Assembly: GCF_030403745.1 (NCBI RefSeq)
Contig: NZ_JAQMWP010000033.1
Coordinates: forward strand, 1-64,000
DNA: 64,000 nucleotides
Source: Streptomyces sp. S.PB5
Lineage (GTDB): Bacteria; Actinomycetota; Actinomycetes; Streptomycetales; Streptomycetaceae
Reading direction: 5' to 3'
Below, piece by piece: positions 8,146 through 16,464 of this stretch; the first letter of the stretch is position 1, and the number at the start of each line of letters is the position of its first letter. The position numbers were made by a program, and so were the translations under genes. The notes beneath the pieces are model-generated. The model made no database searches and was not told where the DNA came from. It saw only the letters and a program-made list of their open reading frames with translations.

Positions 8146-8921
8146 GCCCGCTGCCCGGCACCGTCCCGGCGATCGTCCGCACCCGCATCCGCGCGGCCGC
8201 GGCCCGCCGGCGCCCGTCCACGACGCCCGAGGAAGCCGAGCGCCGGGCCCTGCTGCTGCGGCTGCTGTCCCTGCTGCTGCAGTACCCGGACGCGGAACTG
8301 ACCGACAGCCGACCGCAGTTGGCGGCCGCCGTGGACGTCCTCCCGCCGTCGCCGGCCGCCGCCGAACTGACCGCGTTCATCGACTGGTTCACCGCCCGGG
8401 AACCCCAGGCGCTGGAACGGCACTACGTCGAGATGTTCGACCTGCGCCGCAAGAGCAGCCTCTACCTCACCTACTACCTGCACGGCGACACCCGCCGCCG
8501 GGGTATGGCCCTCCTCGCGCTCGCCCAGCGCTACCGGGCCGCCGGCTGGGACACCGACGGCGGTGAACTGCCCGACCACCTCCCGGTCGTCCTGGAGTTC
8601 GCCGCCCTCGCCGGGCCGGGCCGGGGCGAGGCACCGCTGCGACAGCACCGGCGGGGCCTGGAACTCATCCACCGGGCCCTCACCGACGCCGACTCGCCCT
8701 ACCGACACGTCCTCGCCGCGCTGCTCACGCTGCTGCCGCCGCCCACCGGGGCCGACCTGCGGGCCGTGGCCGAACTGGCCGCGCAGGGGCCGCCCACCGA
8801 GGACGTCGGCCTCGACCCCTACGGCGCGGGGGAGTTCGCGCCGCCGGACGCCTTCGTTCCGCCCGAGCCGGCCCCGCCCACCGTGATGCCGCCCCTGTCG
8901 ACCCCGGAAGGTCTGCGATGA
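8142..8921 (+). CDS. narJ: Nitrate reductase assembly chaperone NarJ
   Basis: A 259-residue all-helical chaperone of the NarJ/TorD family that holds NarGH during cofactor insertion and membrane docking. Visible family features are the N-terminal LLLRLLSLLLQYPDAEL segment and the central ERHYVEMFDLRRKSSLYLTY motif (residues about 92-111), the hallmark of NarJ. The long proline/alanine-rich C-terminal tail is common in actinobacterial homologues. It overlaps narH by ATGA at 8142-8145 and narI by ATGA at 8918-8921. Confidence 0.95.
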   Translation: MSPLPGTVPAIVRTRIRAAAARRRPSTTPEEAERRALLLRLLSLLLQYPDAELTDSRPQLAAAVDVLPPSPAAAELTAFIDWFTAREPQALERHYVEMFDLRRKSSLYLTYYLHGDTRRRGMALLALAQRYRAAGWDTDGGELPDHLPVVLEFAALAGPGRGEAPLRQHRRGLELIHRALTDADSPYRHVLAALLTLLPPPTGADLRAVAELAAQGPPTEDVGLDPYGAGEFAPPDAFVPPEPAPPTVMPPLSTPEGLR

Positions 8922-9613
8922 GCGCCGTCGAACTGGCTCTCTGGGTCGCCCTGCCGTACGTCTGCCTCGCCGTGTTCGCCGTGGGGCACGTCTGGCGCTA
9001 TCGCCAGGACCAGTTCGGCTGGACCTCGCACACCAGCCAGCTCCTGGAACACCGCCGGCTGCGGTGGGGCAGCCCGCTGTTCCACGCAGGCGCGTTCATG
9101 GTGATCGCCGGACACGTGGTGGGCCTGGCCGTCCCGGCGTCCTGGACCGAGGCCGTGGGCATCAGTGAGCACGCCTACCACACGACGGCCGTCTGGGCGG
9201 GCTCGGTGGCCGGCGTCGCCATGGCGGCCGGGCTGGGCATGCTGTGCGCCCGACGGCTGCTGACCCGTCGGATCCGGCTGGGCACCGACCGCAGCGACAA
9301 ACTCCTGTTCCCCCTGCTGTCCGCCACCGTCGTCCTGGGCATCGCCGCCACCGCCGCCCACAACGTCTTCGGCGCGGGGTACGACTACCGCTCCACCGTC
9401 TCCGTGTGGTTCCGCGGCCTGCTCACGCTCCAGCCGCAGCCGGAGGCGATCGCCGACGCCCCGCTGCTGTTCCAGCTGCACGCCCTGACGGCCTGTCTCC
9501 TCTTCGCCGCCTGGCCGTTCACCCGGCTCGTCCATGTGTGGAGCGCACCGGTGGGATACCTCGCCCGCCCGTACCTCGTCTACCGCCGCCGGGGGAGCCG
9601 GATCACAGTTTGA
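8918..9613 (+). CDS. narI: Nitrate reductase gamma subunit NarI (cytochrome b)
   Basis: A 231-residue, five-helix membrane subunit that oxidises quinol and binds two b haems. The haem ligands are all present: His56 and His66 in FHAGAFMVIAGH, and His188 and His206 in LHAL...RLVHVW, essentially the E. coli numbering (56, 66, 187, 205). The C-terminus is the usual short basic tail. The end of the gene overlaps the end of the opposite-strand phosphatase gene by 11 bp. Confidence 0.96.
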   Translation: MSAVELALWVALPYVCLAVFAVGHVWRYRQDQFGWTSHTSQLLEHRRLRWGSPLFHAGAFMVIAGHVVGLAVPASWTEAVGISEHAYHTTAVWAGSVAGVAMAAGLGMLCARRLLTRRIRLGTDRSDKLLFPLLSATVVLGIAATAAHNVFGAGYDYRSTVSVWFRGLLTLQPQPEAIADAPLLFQLHALTACLLFAAWPFTRLVHVWSAPVGYLARPYLVYRRRGSRITV

Positions 9614-11558
9614 GCGTGAACCAGGTCGTCTTGCCGTCGTCGGTCGGGCGCACACCCCAGCTGTCGGCCAGCGCGCGGACGAGCAGCAGGCCCCGGCCGG
9701 ACTCCTCGTCCTCGGCCGCGAGGCGGGGTTCGGGAAGGTGCGGGCTGCGGTCGGTGACCTCCACGGTCAGGTCGGTGGCACTGCACCGCAGATGCACGGT
9801 GACCGGGCCCTCGGCGTGCTGGACGGCATTGGTCAGGGTCTCCGACAGCAGCAGCAGAGCCTCGTCGGCGGGCGCGGTGCAGTCCCAGTCGATGAGCGCC
9901 TTGTGGAGGAAGGCGCGCCCCTCGGGCACGGAGGACGGCACGGCGGGCAGGTCGGCGGCCACGGTCGCGAGGGGAGCCGCCGGGAGCTGGGCGAGGAGCA
10001 GGGTGACGTCGTCGTCGTGGCTCTCGGCATCCGGCAGCATGCCGGCCAGTACGTGCTCGGCGGCCGCCTCCAGACTGGGGCTGTCCGTGAAGAACCTGTC
10101 GAGCACGGCGGTCAGTTCACCCACCCGCTCCTCGATGTCGCTGCCCGGCGTCTCGATCAGACCGTCGGTGTACAGGACGAGCGTGGCGCCGGGAGGGAGC
10201 TCGGTGCTGGACTGCTCGTGCAGGATGCCGCCCACACCCAGCGGTGCGTTCACGGGGGCGGGCAGTCTGTGCATGCCCTCACCGGGAGTGGCGACGAGGA
10301 CCGGCAGATGCCCCGCGGAGCAGACGGTGACGGTACCGGTGTCCGGGGCGATGACCAGATAGCAGCAGGTGACGAGCTGGTCGGGCACGTCCAGATCCGT
10401 GACGCAGGTGTCGAGGGCCTGCATCAGCTGGCGGGGCTGCATACCGGTCTTGGCCAGGGCGTGCGCGGCCGAACGCAACTGGCCCATGACGGCGGCGGCG
10501 TCCAGACCCCGGCCCATGACATCACCGATCAGCACACCGACCCGGCCGGCGCCCAGCGGAATGAGGTCGAACCAGTCGCCGCCCACACCGGCGCCCTGGG
10601 TGGCGGGCCGGTAGCGGCTGGCGGTGGTGAGCCCGGGGACGGGAGGCGGGGTGCCCATGAGGGAGCGCTGCAGTGTCAGGGCGACGTGGCGCTGCTGCTC
10701 GTAGAGCCTCTTGAGCTCCGCCTCCGCGCGCTTGCGGTCGCTGATGTCCCGGACGATGGCGCACGCGCCCACGACGGTGCCGTCGGTGCCCCGGGTGGGC
10801 CACAGGGTGACGTCGACGTCGAGCATCTGGCCCGCCTTGGTCAGGCGCAGCGTCTCGAAGTGCTCGACCTTCTCTCCGTCGCGCAGCCGCTCGAGCAGCG
10901 CGTCGATCTCCCCACGCCGTTCCGGCGGGGCGAGGTACGACATGTGCCGGCCGATGATCTCGTCCGCCGTGTAGCCGTACAGCGACTGTGCGGCCGCGTT
11001 CCAGTAGGTCACATACCCGTCGAGGGTCTTGGCGAGGATCGCGTCCTGGGAGGACTCCACCAGGGCCGCGAGTTCGTTGATGCGGGCCTCGGCGGCCTTG
11101 CGGTCGCTGACGTCGCGTACCGCGGCGGACACCAGCAGGCCGTCCGAGGTCTCCATGGGGCTGAGGCTGATCTCCACGGGGAACTCGGTGCCGTCCTTGC
11201 GCAGCCCGTGCAGTTCCAGCCCCGCTCCCATCGGCCGCACCTGACGGTTGGCGGCGTAACCGCTGCGGTGCTCGGTGTGGTGGCCGCGGAACCGGTGCGG
11301 GATCAGCACCTCCACGGGGCGGCCGAGCAGTTCCCTGCGCGGATAGCCGAAGAGGGCCTCGGTCTGGGCGTTGACGAGCTTGATGGTTCCGGTGTCGTCG
11401 ACGATGACCATGGCGTCCGGTGCCGCCTCCAGCAGCCCCCGGAACCGCTCCTCGGCGGCCCCCGGCCCGCCCCGGCGCGTTTCCGCACCGCACGTGCAGG
11501 GCTCCGGACCCAGCGACGGCACCGACTGCATCGGCTGCGGCGCTGTGAAATCGCGCAT
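9603..11558 (-). CDS. PAS-PAS-SpoIIE (PP2C) phosphatase with C-terminal HATPase domain
   Basis: A 651-residue soluble signalling protein: PAS domain 1 (about 40-155, AAPDAMVIVDDTG), PAS domain 2 (about 165-285, YTADEIIGRHM), a SpoIIE/RsbU-type phosphatase (about 300-510, GGDWFDLIPLG, IGDVMGRG and LVLYTDGLIE) and an anti-sigma-type HATPase (about 530-650, ETLTNAVQHAEGPV). Such proteins both dephosphorylate anti-anti-sigma factors and bind anti-sigma partners. PAS 1 closely resembles the second PAS domain of the RsbR protein at 54781-56004, which suggests it feeds into the stressosome pathway here. ATG 11558 has AGGAGG at good spacing. No DosR-type box lies upstream. Confidence 0.9.
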   Translation of the reverse strand: MRDFTAPQPMQSVPSLGPEPCTCGAETRRGGPGAAEERFRGLLEAAPDAMVIVDDTGTIKLVNAQTEALFGYPRRELLGRPVEVLIPHRFRGHHTEHRSGYAANRQVRPMGAGLELHGLRKDGTEFPVEISLSPMETSDGLLVSAAVRDVSDRKAAEARINELAALVESSQDAILAKTLDGYVTYWNAAAQSLYGYTADEIIGRHMSYLAPPERRGEIDALLERLRDGEKVEHFETLRLTKAGQMLDVDVTLWPTRGTDGTVVGACAIVRDISDRKRAEAELKRLYEQQRHVALTLQRSLMGTPPPVPGLTTASRYRPATQGAGVGGDWFDLIPLGAGRVGVLIGDVMGRGLDAAAVMGQLRSAAHALAKTGMQPRQLMQALDTCVTDLDVPDQLVTCCYLVIAPDTGTVTVCSAGHLPVLVATPGEGMHRLPAPVNAPLGVGGILHEQSSTELPPGATLVLYTDGLIETPGSDIEERVGELTAVLDRFFTDSPSLEAAAEHVLAGMLPDAESHDDDVTLLLAQLPAAPLATVAADLPAVPSSVPEGRAFLHKALIDWDCTAPADEALLLLSETLTNAVQHAEGPVTVHLRCSATDLTVEVTDRSPHLPEPRLAAEDEESGRGLLLVRALADSWGVRPTDDGKTTWFTLKL

Positions 11559-11679
11559 GAGCACCTCCTGCTGGACCGGTCACGGCGACACAGGCCATCC
11601 CAACGCACCCGAACCGGCCGTGTTTGCATATGTCGCTAACTGGTCGTGCAGTGCCCGAACCTGTCGGTCACCGATGTCC

Positions 11680-11744
11680 GGCCCGACCGGAACCCCGGTG
11701 AGGGCCGGTCGGCCCATGTCCCGGAGCGGTCATCGGCCGACGCT
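11680..11744 (+). promoter_or_regulatory. DevR/OsdR-type promoter of the CBS-BON gene
   Basis: Box AGGGCCGGTCGGCCC (11701-11715), with a weaker copy GGCCCGACCGGAACC (11680-11694) about 21 bp upstream. GACGCT (11739-11744) is centred 33.5 bp after the main box. Confidence 0.6.
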
Positions 11745-11779
11745 GAAGGTGTCGGGGTTCCGGGCCGAGGGAGGACGCC

Positions 11780-12472
11780 ATGCACGACACCGCGCACCTC
11801 GTGAGCGATGTGATGACCCGTACCGTCGTCGCCCTCGGCCGCGGGACGACGTACAAGGACATCGTCAGGGCGATGCACCGGTGGAAGGTCAGCGCCCTGC
11901 CGGTCCTGGAGAGCGGCGACCGCGTCGTCGGGGTCGTCTCCGAGGCCGATCTGCTGGCCAAGGAGGAGTACGGCATCACGGACGTGGCCGGTCCCGCCAA
12001 GGCCGGCGCGGTGACCGCCGAGCAACTGATGACGGCGCCCGCGATCACCGTCCCCGAGCACGCCTCGATCCGGCAGGCGGCGCGGATCATGGCGCTGCAT
12101 CAGGTCAAGCGGCTGCCCGTGGTCGACGACCGCGGTGCGCTCAAGGGCATCGTCAGCCGGTCCGACCTGCTCAGGGTCTTCCTGCGGGTCGACGAGGACA
12201 TCGCCGAGGAGGTCCGCCGCGAGGTCGTCGACGTGCTGTTCCCCGCACCCGCCGAACCGGTCCGGGTGGAGGTGCGCGACGGAGTCGTGCAGCTCACCGG
12301 GCGGATCAGGGACACCACGCTCGTGCCCGTCACCGCCCGGCTGGTGCGTGCCGTCGAAGGCGTCGTGGACGTGCGGTGCCTGCTGGCGGGTCCGCCACGC
12401 CGCCCCGACCTGGATCCGGACCTGCCGGACGCGGAGAGGGGAAGGGCCCTACCCGCTTCTCGCGGATCCTGA
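11780..12472 (+). CDS. CBS-pair protein with C-terminal BON domain
   Basis: A 230-residue protein with two CBS motifs (about 8-65 and 78-135, with VSALPVLESGDRVVGVVS and VKRLPVVDDRGALKGIVS), then a BON domain (about 150-215, VRVEVRDGVVQLTGRI). CBS pairs usually bind adenosine ligands such as AMP or ATP; BON domains bind membranes or polymers. CBS proteins (hypoxic response protein Hrp1, Rv2626c) are among the strongest DosR targets in mycobacteria. A clear ribosome site GAGGGAGGA precedes ATG 11780. A paralogue with the same domain order is at 59596-60303. Confidence 0.92.
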   Translation: MHDTAHLVSDVMTRTVVALGRGTTYKDIVRAMHRWKVSALPVLESGDRVVGVVSEADLLAKEEYGITDVAGPAKAGAVTAEQLMTAPAITVPEHASIRQAARIMALHQVKRLPVVDDRGALKGIVSRSDLLRVFLRVDEDIAEEVRREVVDVLFPAPAEPVRVEVRDGVVQLTGRIRDTTLVPVTARLVRAVEGVVDVRCLLAGPPRRPDLDPDLPDAERGRALPASRGS

Positions 12473-12563
12473 TCGCGCGGTGCACGGCTGCCGGCCGCTT
12501 CTCCGCGTCCTTCCGGGACCCTTCCCGACACCTCCAGCACAGCACGGCGACAGCCGGTCCACC

Positions 12564-12578
12564 AGGGCCGAACGGCCC
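12564..12578 (+). promoter_or_regulatory. DevR/OsdR-type palindrome before the metallo-hydrolase gene
   Basis: AGGGCCGAACGGCCC is a full-match box, but it lies only 25 bp before ATG 12604 and no -10 hexamer stands at the usual distance. It may be a remnant, act as a repressor site, or help an upstream promoter. Confidence 0.45.
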
Positions 12579-12603
12579 CCGTCCGGATGAGGAGCGAACG
12601 GTC

Positions 12604-14025
12604 ATGACCGTCAACGAAACGCAACGCGCACCGTCCCGGCCCGCGCTGCTCACCTTCCTCGGCGGAGTGGGCACGGTCACCGGCAGCAAGTTCCTGGTCG
12701 AGAGCGACCACGCCCGTGTGCTCGTCGACTGCGGGCTCTTCCAGGGCCTGGCCGACCTGCGCCGGCGCAACTGGCGCAAACTGCCCTGCGACGGAGGTGA
12801 CATCGAGGCGGTCGTGGTCACCCACGCCCACCTGGACCACTGCGGCTATCTGCCCCGGCTGGTGCGGCACGGCTTCCGGGGGCGCATCGTGACCACCGAG
12901 TTCAGCGCCCGGCTCATGGAGATCGTGCTCAGGGACAGCGCCAAACTGCAGATGGAGGCCGCCCGTCACGCCAACGCGCACGGCTGGTCCAAACACCACC
13001 CCGCCCAGCCCCTCTACGACGACTCGGACGTCGACCGCACCCTCAAACTCCTCGACCCCGTACCGACCGGCGCGACGGCCGACATCGCCACCGGAACCAC
13101 CGTCACGCTGCACTCCGCGGGGCACATCCTCGGCTCGGCCTGGGCCCGGCTCACCCTGGAGGACGGCCACACCCTCGCCGTCAGCGGCGACCTCGGCCGC
13201 CCCGGCCACCCCCTGCTGCGTCCGCCGGAGCCGTTCTCCGGGGCGGACGTGCTGCTGATGGAGTCGACCTACGGCAACCGGCGCCACGAGGAGGACGCGG
13301 GACGCGCCCACTTCGCGAGCGTGCTGACCCGCACCCTGGCCCGCGGCGGCACCGTCGTCATCCCCGCGTTCGCCCTCGACCGTACCGAGGTCGTCCTGCA
13401 CGAACTGGCCGAGCTGCGCCGCACGGGACGCCTCCCGGCGGGGGTTCCGGTGTACGTCGACAGCCCGATGGCGCTGGCCGCCCTCGACGTGTACCGGGAC
13501 GCCGTCCTGACCCGGGCACCCGAACTGCGCGACGAGGTCACGGCAGCCGGCACCGCGGCGCTGAGCCCCGAGCCGTTCCTCGCGGCCCGCTCCGTCCAGG
13601 AGTCCATCGACATCGGCGAGGCCGGCGGACCGGCCGTCATCGTCTCGGCGTCCGGCATGGCCACCGGCGGCCGCGTCCTGCACCATCTGCGGCGCCTGCT
13701 GCCCGACCCGCGCAACGCCGTGGTCGTGGTGGGCTTCGCGGCCCAGGGCACCCGGGCCCGCGACCTCGTCGACGGTGCCCGGGCGCTGAAGATGTTCGGC
13801 GAGTACGTCCCGGTGCGCGCCCAGGTGGCCGACGTACCGCACTTCTCCGCCCACGCGGACGCCGGACAGATCATCGACTGGCTGCGCGGCGCAGCGCCCC
13901 CGCACCTGACGTACCTGGTGCACGGCGAACCCGACGCCGCCGCCGCGCTGCGCGACCGCATCGACCACTCCCTGGGCTGGACCGCGATCGTCCCGCGCTC
14001 CGGGGAGCATGTCCTGGTGCGCTGA
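12604..14025 (+). CDS. Metallo-beta-lactamase/beta-CASP hydrolase, RNase J/CPSF-like
   Basis: A 473-residue protein with the metallo-beta-lactamase core HAHLDHCGYLP (near residue 76), later metal-site segments (SAGHILGSAW, SGDLGR) and the beta-CASP insertion and C-terminal motifs (ESTYGNR, VSASGMATGGRVL, VPHFSAHAD). This architecture belongs to the archaeal CPSF-like/YsH1 group, which process RNA as endo- or exonucleases; the substrate here is unknown. The ribosome site GAGGAG precedes ATG 12604. It lies 131 bp behind the CBS-BON gene and may be partly co-transcribed. RNA turnover would suit a dormancy programme, but that is inference. Confidence 0.85.
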   Translation: MTVNETQRAPSRPALLTFLGGVGTVTGSKFLVESDHARVLVDCGLFQGLADLRRRNWRKLPCDGGDIEAVVVTHAHLDHCGYLPRLVRHGFRGRIVTTEFSARLMEIVLRDSAKLQMEAARHANAHGWSKHHPAQPLYDDSDVDRTLKLLDPVPTGATADIATGTTVTLHSAGHILGSAWARLTLEDGHTLAVSGDLGRPGHPLLRPPEPFSGADVLLMESTYGNRRHEEDAGRAHFASVLTRTLARGGTVVIPAFALDRTEVVLHELAELRRTGRLPAGVPVYVDSPMALAALDVYRDAVLTRAPELRDEVTAAGTAALSPEPFLAARSVQESIDIGEAGGPAVIVSASGMATGGRVLHHLRRLLPDPRNAVVVVGFAAQGTRARDLVDGARALKMFGEYVPVRAQVADVPHFSAHADAGQIIDWLRGAAPPHLTYLVHGEPDAAAALRDRIDHSLGWTAIVPRSGEHVLVR

Positions 14026-14040
14026 CCGGGTCCCGCGCAA

Positions 14041-14105
14041 GGGCCGTATGCGGCCCCTGTCCGGGCCGGTCGGCTCATGCGCCGCCCCCTGCACCGGAGT
14101 TGACT
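14041..14105 (+). promoter_or_regulatory. DevR/OsdR-type promoter of the small membrane protein/USP pair
   Basis: Tandem boxes GGGCCGTATGCGGCCC (14041-14056) and GGGCCGGTCGGCTC (14063-14076) about 21 bp apart, then TTGACT (14100-14105) centred 33 bp after the second box. The stretch GGCTCATG-N19-GTTG is repeated with identical spacing before the paralogous gene at 41292. Confidence 0.6.
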
Positions 14106-14147
14106 GGTCGTGAGGGGAAATACCCCGGCCCGAAGGGGGCGAGGACA

Positions 14148-14387
14148 GTGGGCACGAGCCTGACACCGGAGTTCTGGGAGCGATTCACGATCCTGCTCGT
14201 CGTGGCCGTGGCGGTGACCGTCGTCCTCACCGCGGCGCTCGACGCGCTCGCCGAACGGCTGCCGCACCACCCTGGTCCCGGCCGCCGGCCGCGGACCGGT
14301 GGACGTCCGTCGACAGCCGAGGGCCGGGTGTCCCGCACCAGGGCCGAACCGCCCCTGCTGCTGCACGGCCCGGACGTGCGACGGTGA
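14148..14387 (+). CDS. Small single-helix membrane protein, paralogue of the 41292-41525 product
   Basis: About 79 residues from GTG 14148: a short cytoplasmic start containing LTPEFWERF, one hydrophobic helix (ILLVVAVAVTVVLTAAL), and a proline/arginine-rich tail. I know no named family. The protein at 41292-41525 shares WERF, the following hydrophobic helix and an A(V/L)xDxLELR-like continuation, and both sit behind the same promoter design. Expression as a real protein is supported by the promoter, the GAGG ribosome site and the paralogue. Likely co-transcribed with the next USP gene. Confidence 0.65.
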   Translation: MGTSLTPEFWERFTILLVVAVAVTVVLTAALDALAERLPHHPGPGRRPRTGGRPSTAEGRVSRTRAEPPLLLHGPDVRR

Positions 14388-14441
14388 CCTGAGCCCCCTG
14401 CCGTGCGCGGCGCGGCAACCCGACGGAAGGCGGTGGGGACG

Positions 14442-15317
14442 ATGGAACTGCCCCTGGTCGTGGGCGTCGACGGATCGGAGCCGAGCCTCGTGGCGGTCGA
14501 CTGGGCGGTGGACGAGGCCGCCCGGCGCGGCCTGCCGCTGCGGCTGGTCTTCGCCACCCTGTGGGAACGGTACGAGGGCCCCGCGCTGCCGGGCGTCCTG
14601 GAGCGCCCCTCCGGGCGGGTGCTCGCGGAGAACATCCTCGGAGCCGCGGTGGAACGCGCCCGGCGCCGCAACCCGGAGGTGAAGGCGTCCGGTGAGGCGG
14701 TGGGCGAGGAAGCGGTGGAGGCGCTGCTGGGCGAGGGCCGCAACGCCTCGGCGCTGGTGACCGGATCCCGGGGCCGCGGCGAGGTGGCCGGTCTGCTGCT
14801 CGGCTCGGTGAGCCTGGCCGTGGCGGCCCGGGCGCACTGTCCGGTGATCGTGGTCCGGGGGGACAAGGCCGGCCTTGCCGGCTCGCACGAACGGATCGTG
14901 CTGGGCGCGGGCGACCACGCCGCCGGCGGCGAGGCGATGCGGTTCGCCTTCCGTGCGGCCGAGGACCGCGGGTGCGCCCTGGACGTCGTACGCACCTGGC
15001 GCTGCCCGGCACACGAGAGCGCCGATCATCCCCTGCTCGCGGGAGACCCGGCGCATCAGCACGAGGCGGAGGCGTCCGCCGCGCTGGACGCCCTGCTCGG
15101 CGACGCTGTGGACCAGCACCCGGACGTCCGGGTCCACCGTGTCACGGCCGAAGGACCGGCCCGCAAGGTGCTCCTGAAGCGCTCCGCCGCGGCCGACCTC
15201 GTGATCATCGGAGCCCGACGCCGGCACGGCCACTACGGACTCCAACTGGGGCCCGTGGGACACACCTTGCTGCATCACGCGCAGTGCCCGGTGGCGGTCG
15301 TCCCCGAACGAGGCTGA
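14442..15317 (+). CDS. Universal stress protein, tandem UspA domains (USP-a)
   Basis: A 291-residue protein with two UspA folds (about 1-150 and 160-291). Domain 1 has the ATP-binding pattern G-x2-G-x9-GS (TGSRGRGEVAGLLLGSVS); domain 2 has a degenerate form (GARRRHGHYGLQLGPVG). Tandem USPs of this kind are prominent DosR targets in M. tuberculosis (for example Rv1996, Rv2005c, Rv2623) and sense or buffer ATP. The copy at 43254-44120 is so similar, including the ribosome-site region before the ATG, that the pair must come from a fairly recent duplication. Confidence 0.95.
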   Translation: MELPLVVGVDGSEPSLVAVDWAVDEAARRGLPLRLVFATLWERYEGPALPGVLERPSGRVLAENILGAAVERARRRNPEVKASGEAVGEEAVEALLGEGRNASALVTGSRGRGEVAGLLLGSVSLAVAARAHCPVIVVRGDKAGLAGSHERIVLGAGDHAAGGEAMRFAFRAAEDRGCALDVVRTWRCPAHESADHPLLAGDPAHQHEAEASAALDALLGDAVDQHPDVRVHRVTAEGPARKVLLKRSAAADLVIIGARRRHGHYGLQLGPVGHTLLHHAQCPVAVVPERG

Positions 15318-15350
15318 CGAGCGCCGGTGAGTCCGGCGAGGCGCTTCGCC

Positions 15351-15417
15351 GGGCCCATCGGCGGCCCCAGGAGGACCTGAGGGCCCTCCTGCCCCGGGCG
15401 TCCGGAGACGAGAGTGG
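15351..15417 (+). promoter_or_regulatory. DevR/OsdR-type promoter of USP-b
   Basis: Two imperfect boxes, GGGCCCATCGGCGGCCC (15351-15367) and AGGACCTGAGGGCCCTC (15372-15388), about 21 bp apart, with GAGTGG (15412-15417) centred 34.5 bp downstream. The hexamer lacks the usual final T, so it is weaker than most. Confidence 0.45.
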
Positions 15418-15442
15418 GAGCACTTCACCAAGGAGGCCCCCC

Positions 15443-16330
15443 ATGTCCCGTCCCGTCACCGTCGGTCTCGACGGTTCGCCCGAGAGCATCGCCGCCGCAC
15501 ACTGGGCCGCCCGGGAGGCGTCGCTGCTGGCGGCTCCGCTGCATCTGGTGCACGCCGGGGACCAACCCCCGCACGCCTATGTGCCGTTCGCCGGGGAGGC
15601 CGTGCCGCCGCCCGGCGCGGACCGGTCCGCCCATCTGCTGCGCGAAGTGGAGACCGCCCTCGGCCGGGACCACCCCCGGCTGCGCATCACCTCGCAACGG
15701 CTCGCCGGACGGCCCGCCACGGCGCTGGTCGCGGCCGCCCGGGAGTCGGAGCTGCTGGTGCTCGGCTCGCGCGGGCTGGGCCGCGCCGCCGGATACCTGC
15801 TCGGCTCCGTGGCCTCCGCGGTGGTGGCGCGCACCCCCCGCCCGGTGGTCCTCGTCCGCGCCGGAACCGAAACCGCCGACGGCCACCGGCCCGACAGTCC
15901 CGGCACCCCCTTCGGAGCCGCGGCCCTCAGGGACGTCGTCCTCGGCCTCGAACTGCACGACCTGCCCGCCCACACCCTGCTGGCGTTCGCCTTCGAGGCC
16001 GCCGCACGCCACTCGGTCCCCCTGCGGGTGGTGCACGGCTGGAAGCCCGAGCCGCGTGCCGGGGCCGGCGGCGAACCGGAGGTGCGGACCGAGGAGACGG
16101 TGGCCGCGATGCTGCGCCCGTGGCGGGACAAGTTCCCCGGCGTCGAAGTGACGGACGAAGCGGCGATCGGCTCGGCGGGCGCACACCTGGTGGACTCCTC
16201 CCGCGACGCCTCACTGGTCGTCGTCGGCCGCAGGAACCGGCCGGGCCCGCTCGGACCCCACATCGGCCCCGTGACACAGCAGGTGCTCCAGGGTTCCGAA
16301 GCACCGGTGGTGGTCGTGCCCCTCTCCTGA
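15443..16330 (+). CDS. Universal stress protein, tandem UspA domains (USP-b)
   Basis: A 295-residue protein with two UspA domains. Domain 1 carries a full ATP motif (LGSRGLGRAAGYLLGSVAS); domain 2 ends in GRRNRPGPLGPHIGPVTQQV, a partial motif. AAGGAGG at 15430-15436 gives the ATG 15443 start. It has its own promoter 125 bp behind USP-a, and its sequence is more distant from USP-a than USP-a is from USP-f, so it is an older paralogue. Confidence 0.95.
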   Translation: MSRPVTVGLDGSPESIAAAHWAAREASLLAAPLHLVHAGDQPPHAYVPFAGEAVPPPGADRSAHLLREVETALGRDHPRLRITSQRLAGRPATALVAAARESELLVLGSRGLGRAAGYLLGSVASAVVARTPRPVVLVRAGTETADGHRPDSPGTPFGAAALRDVVLGLELHDLPAHTLLAFAFEAAARHSVPLRVVHGWKPEPRAGAGGEPEVRTEETVAAMLRPWRDKFPGVEVTDEAAIGSAGAHLVDSSRDASLVVVGRRNRPGPLGPHIGPVTQQVLQGSEAPVVVVPLS

Positions 16331-16354
16331 GGCCGGGTCGCCGTCGCCAGGCCA

Positions 16355-16380
16355 CCGTGCGGGTCTCCTGCCGCACACGG
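16355..16380 (+). terminator. Hairpin after USP-b, possible terminator
   Basis: CCGTGCGG pairs with CCG-ca-CACGG across a 7-8 nt loop, 25 bp after the USP-b stop. There is no T-run, which is common for Streptomyces terminators. Confidence 0.35.
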
Positions 16381-16464
16381 TGCAACCTTCTCCGCATGAC
16401 CGGTACCGTGGCACTGGGTGTGACGGTACGGCGGGTACGGGTCTGGTGGACCTGGAGGAAGACG

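Noticed and set aside
9613..9775. Search for a terminator between narI and the SpoIIE phosphatase gene
   Set aside because: The genes overlap tail to tail by 11 bp, leaving no intergenic space and no clear hairpin.
12597..12602. AACGGT as a -10 for the metallo-hydrolase gene
   Set aside because: A transcript starting about 12608 would begin after ATG 12604 and leave no usable start codon; the centre distance (about 28 bp) also breaks the rule.
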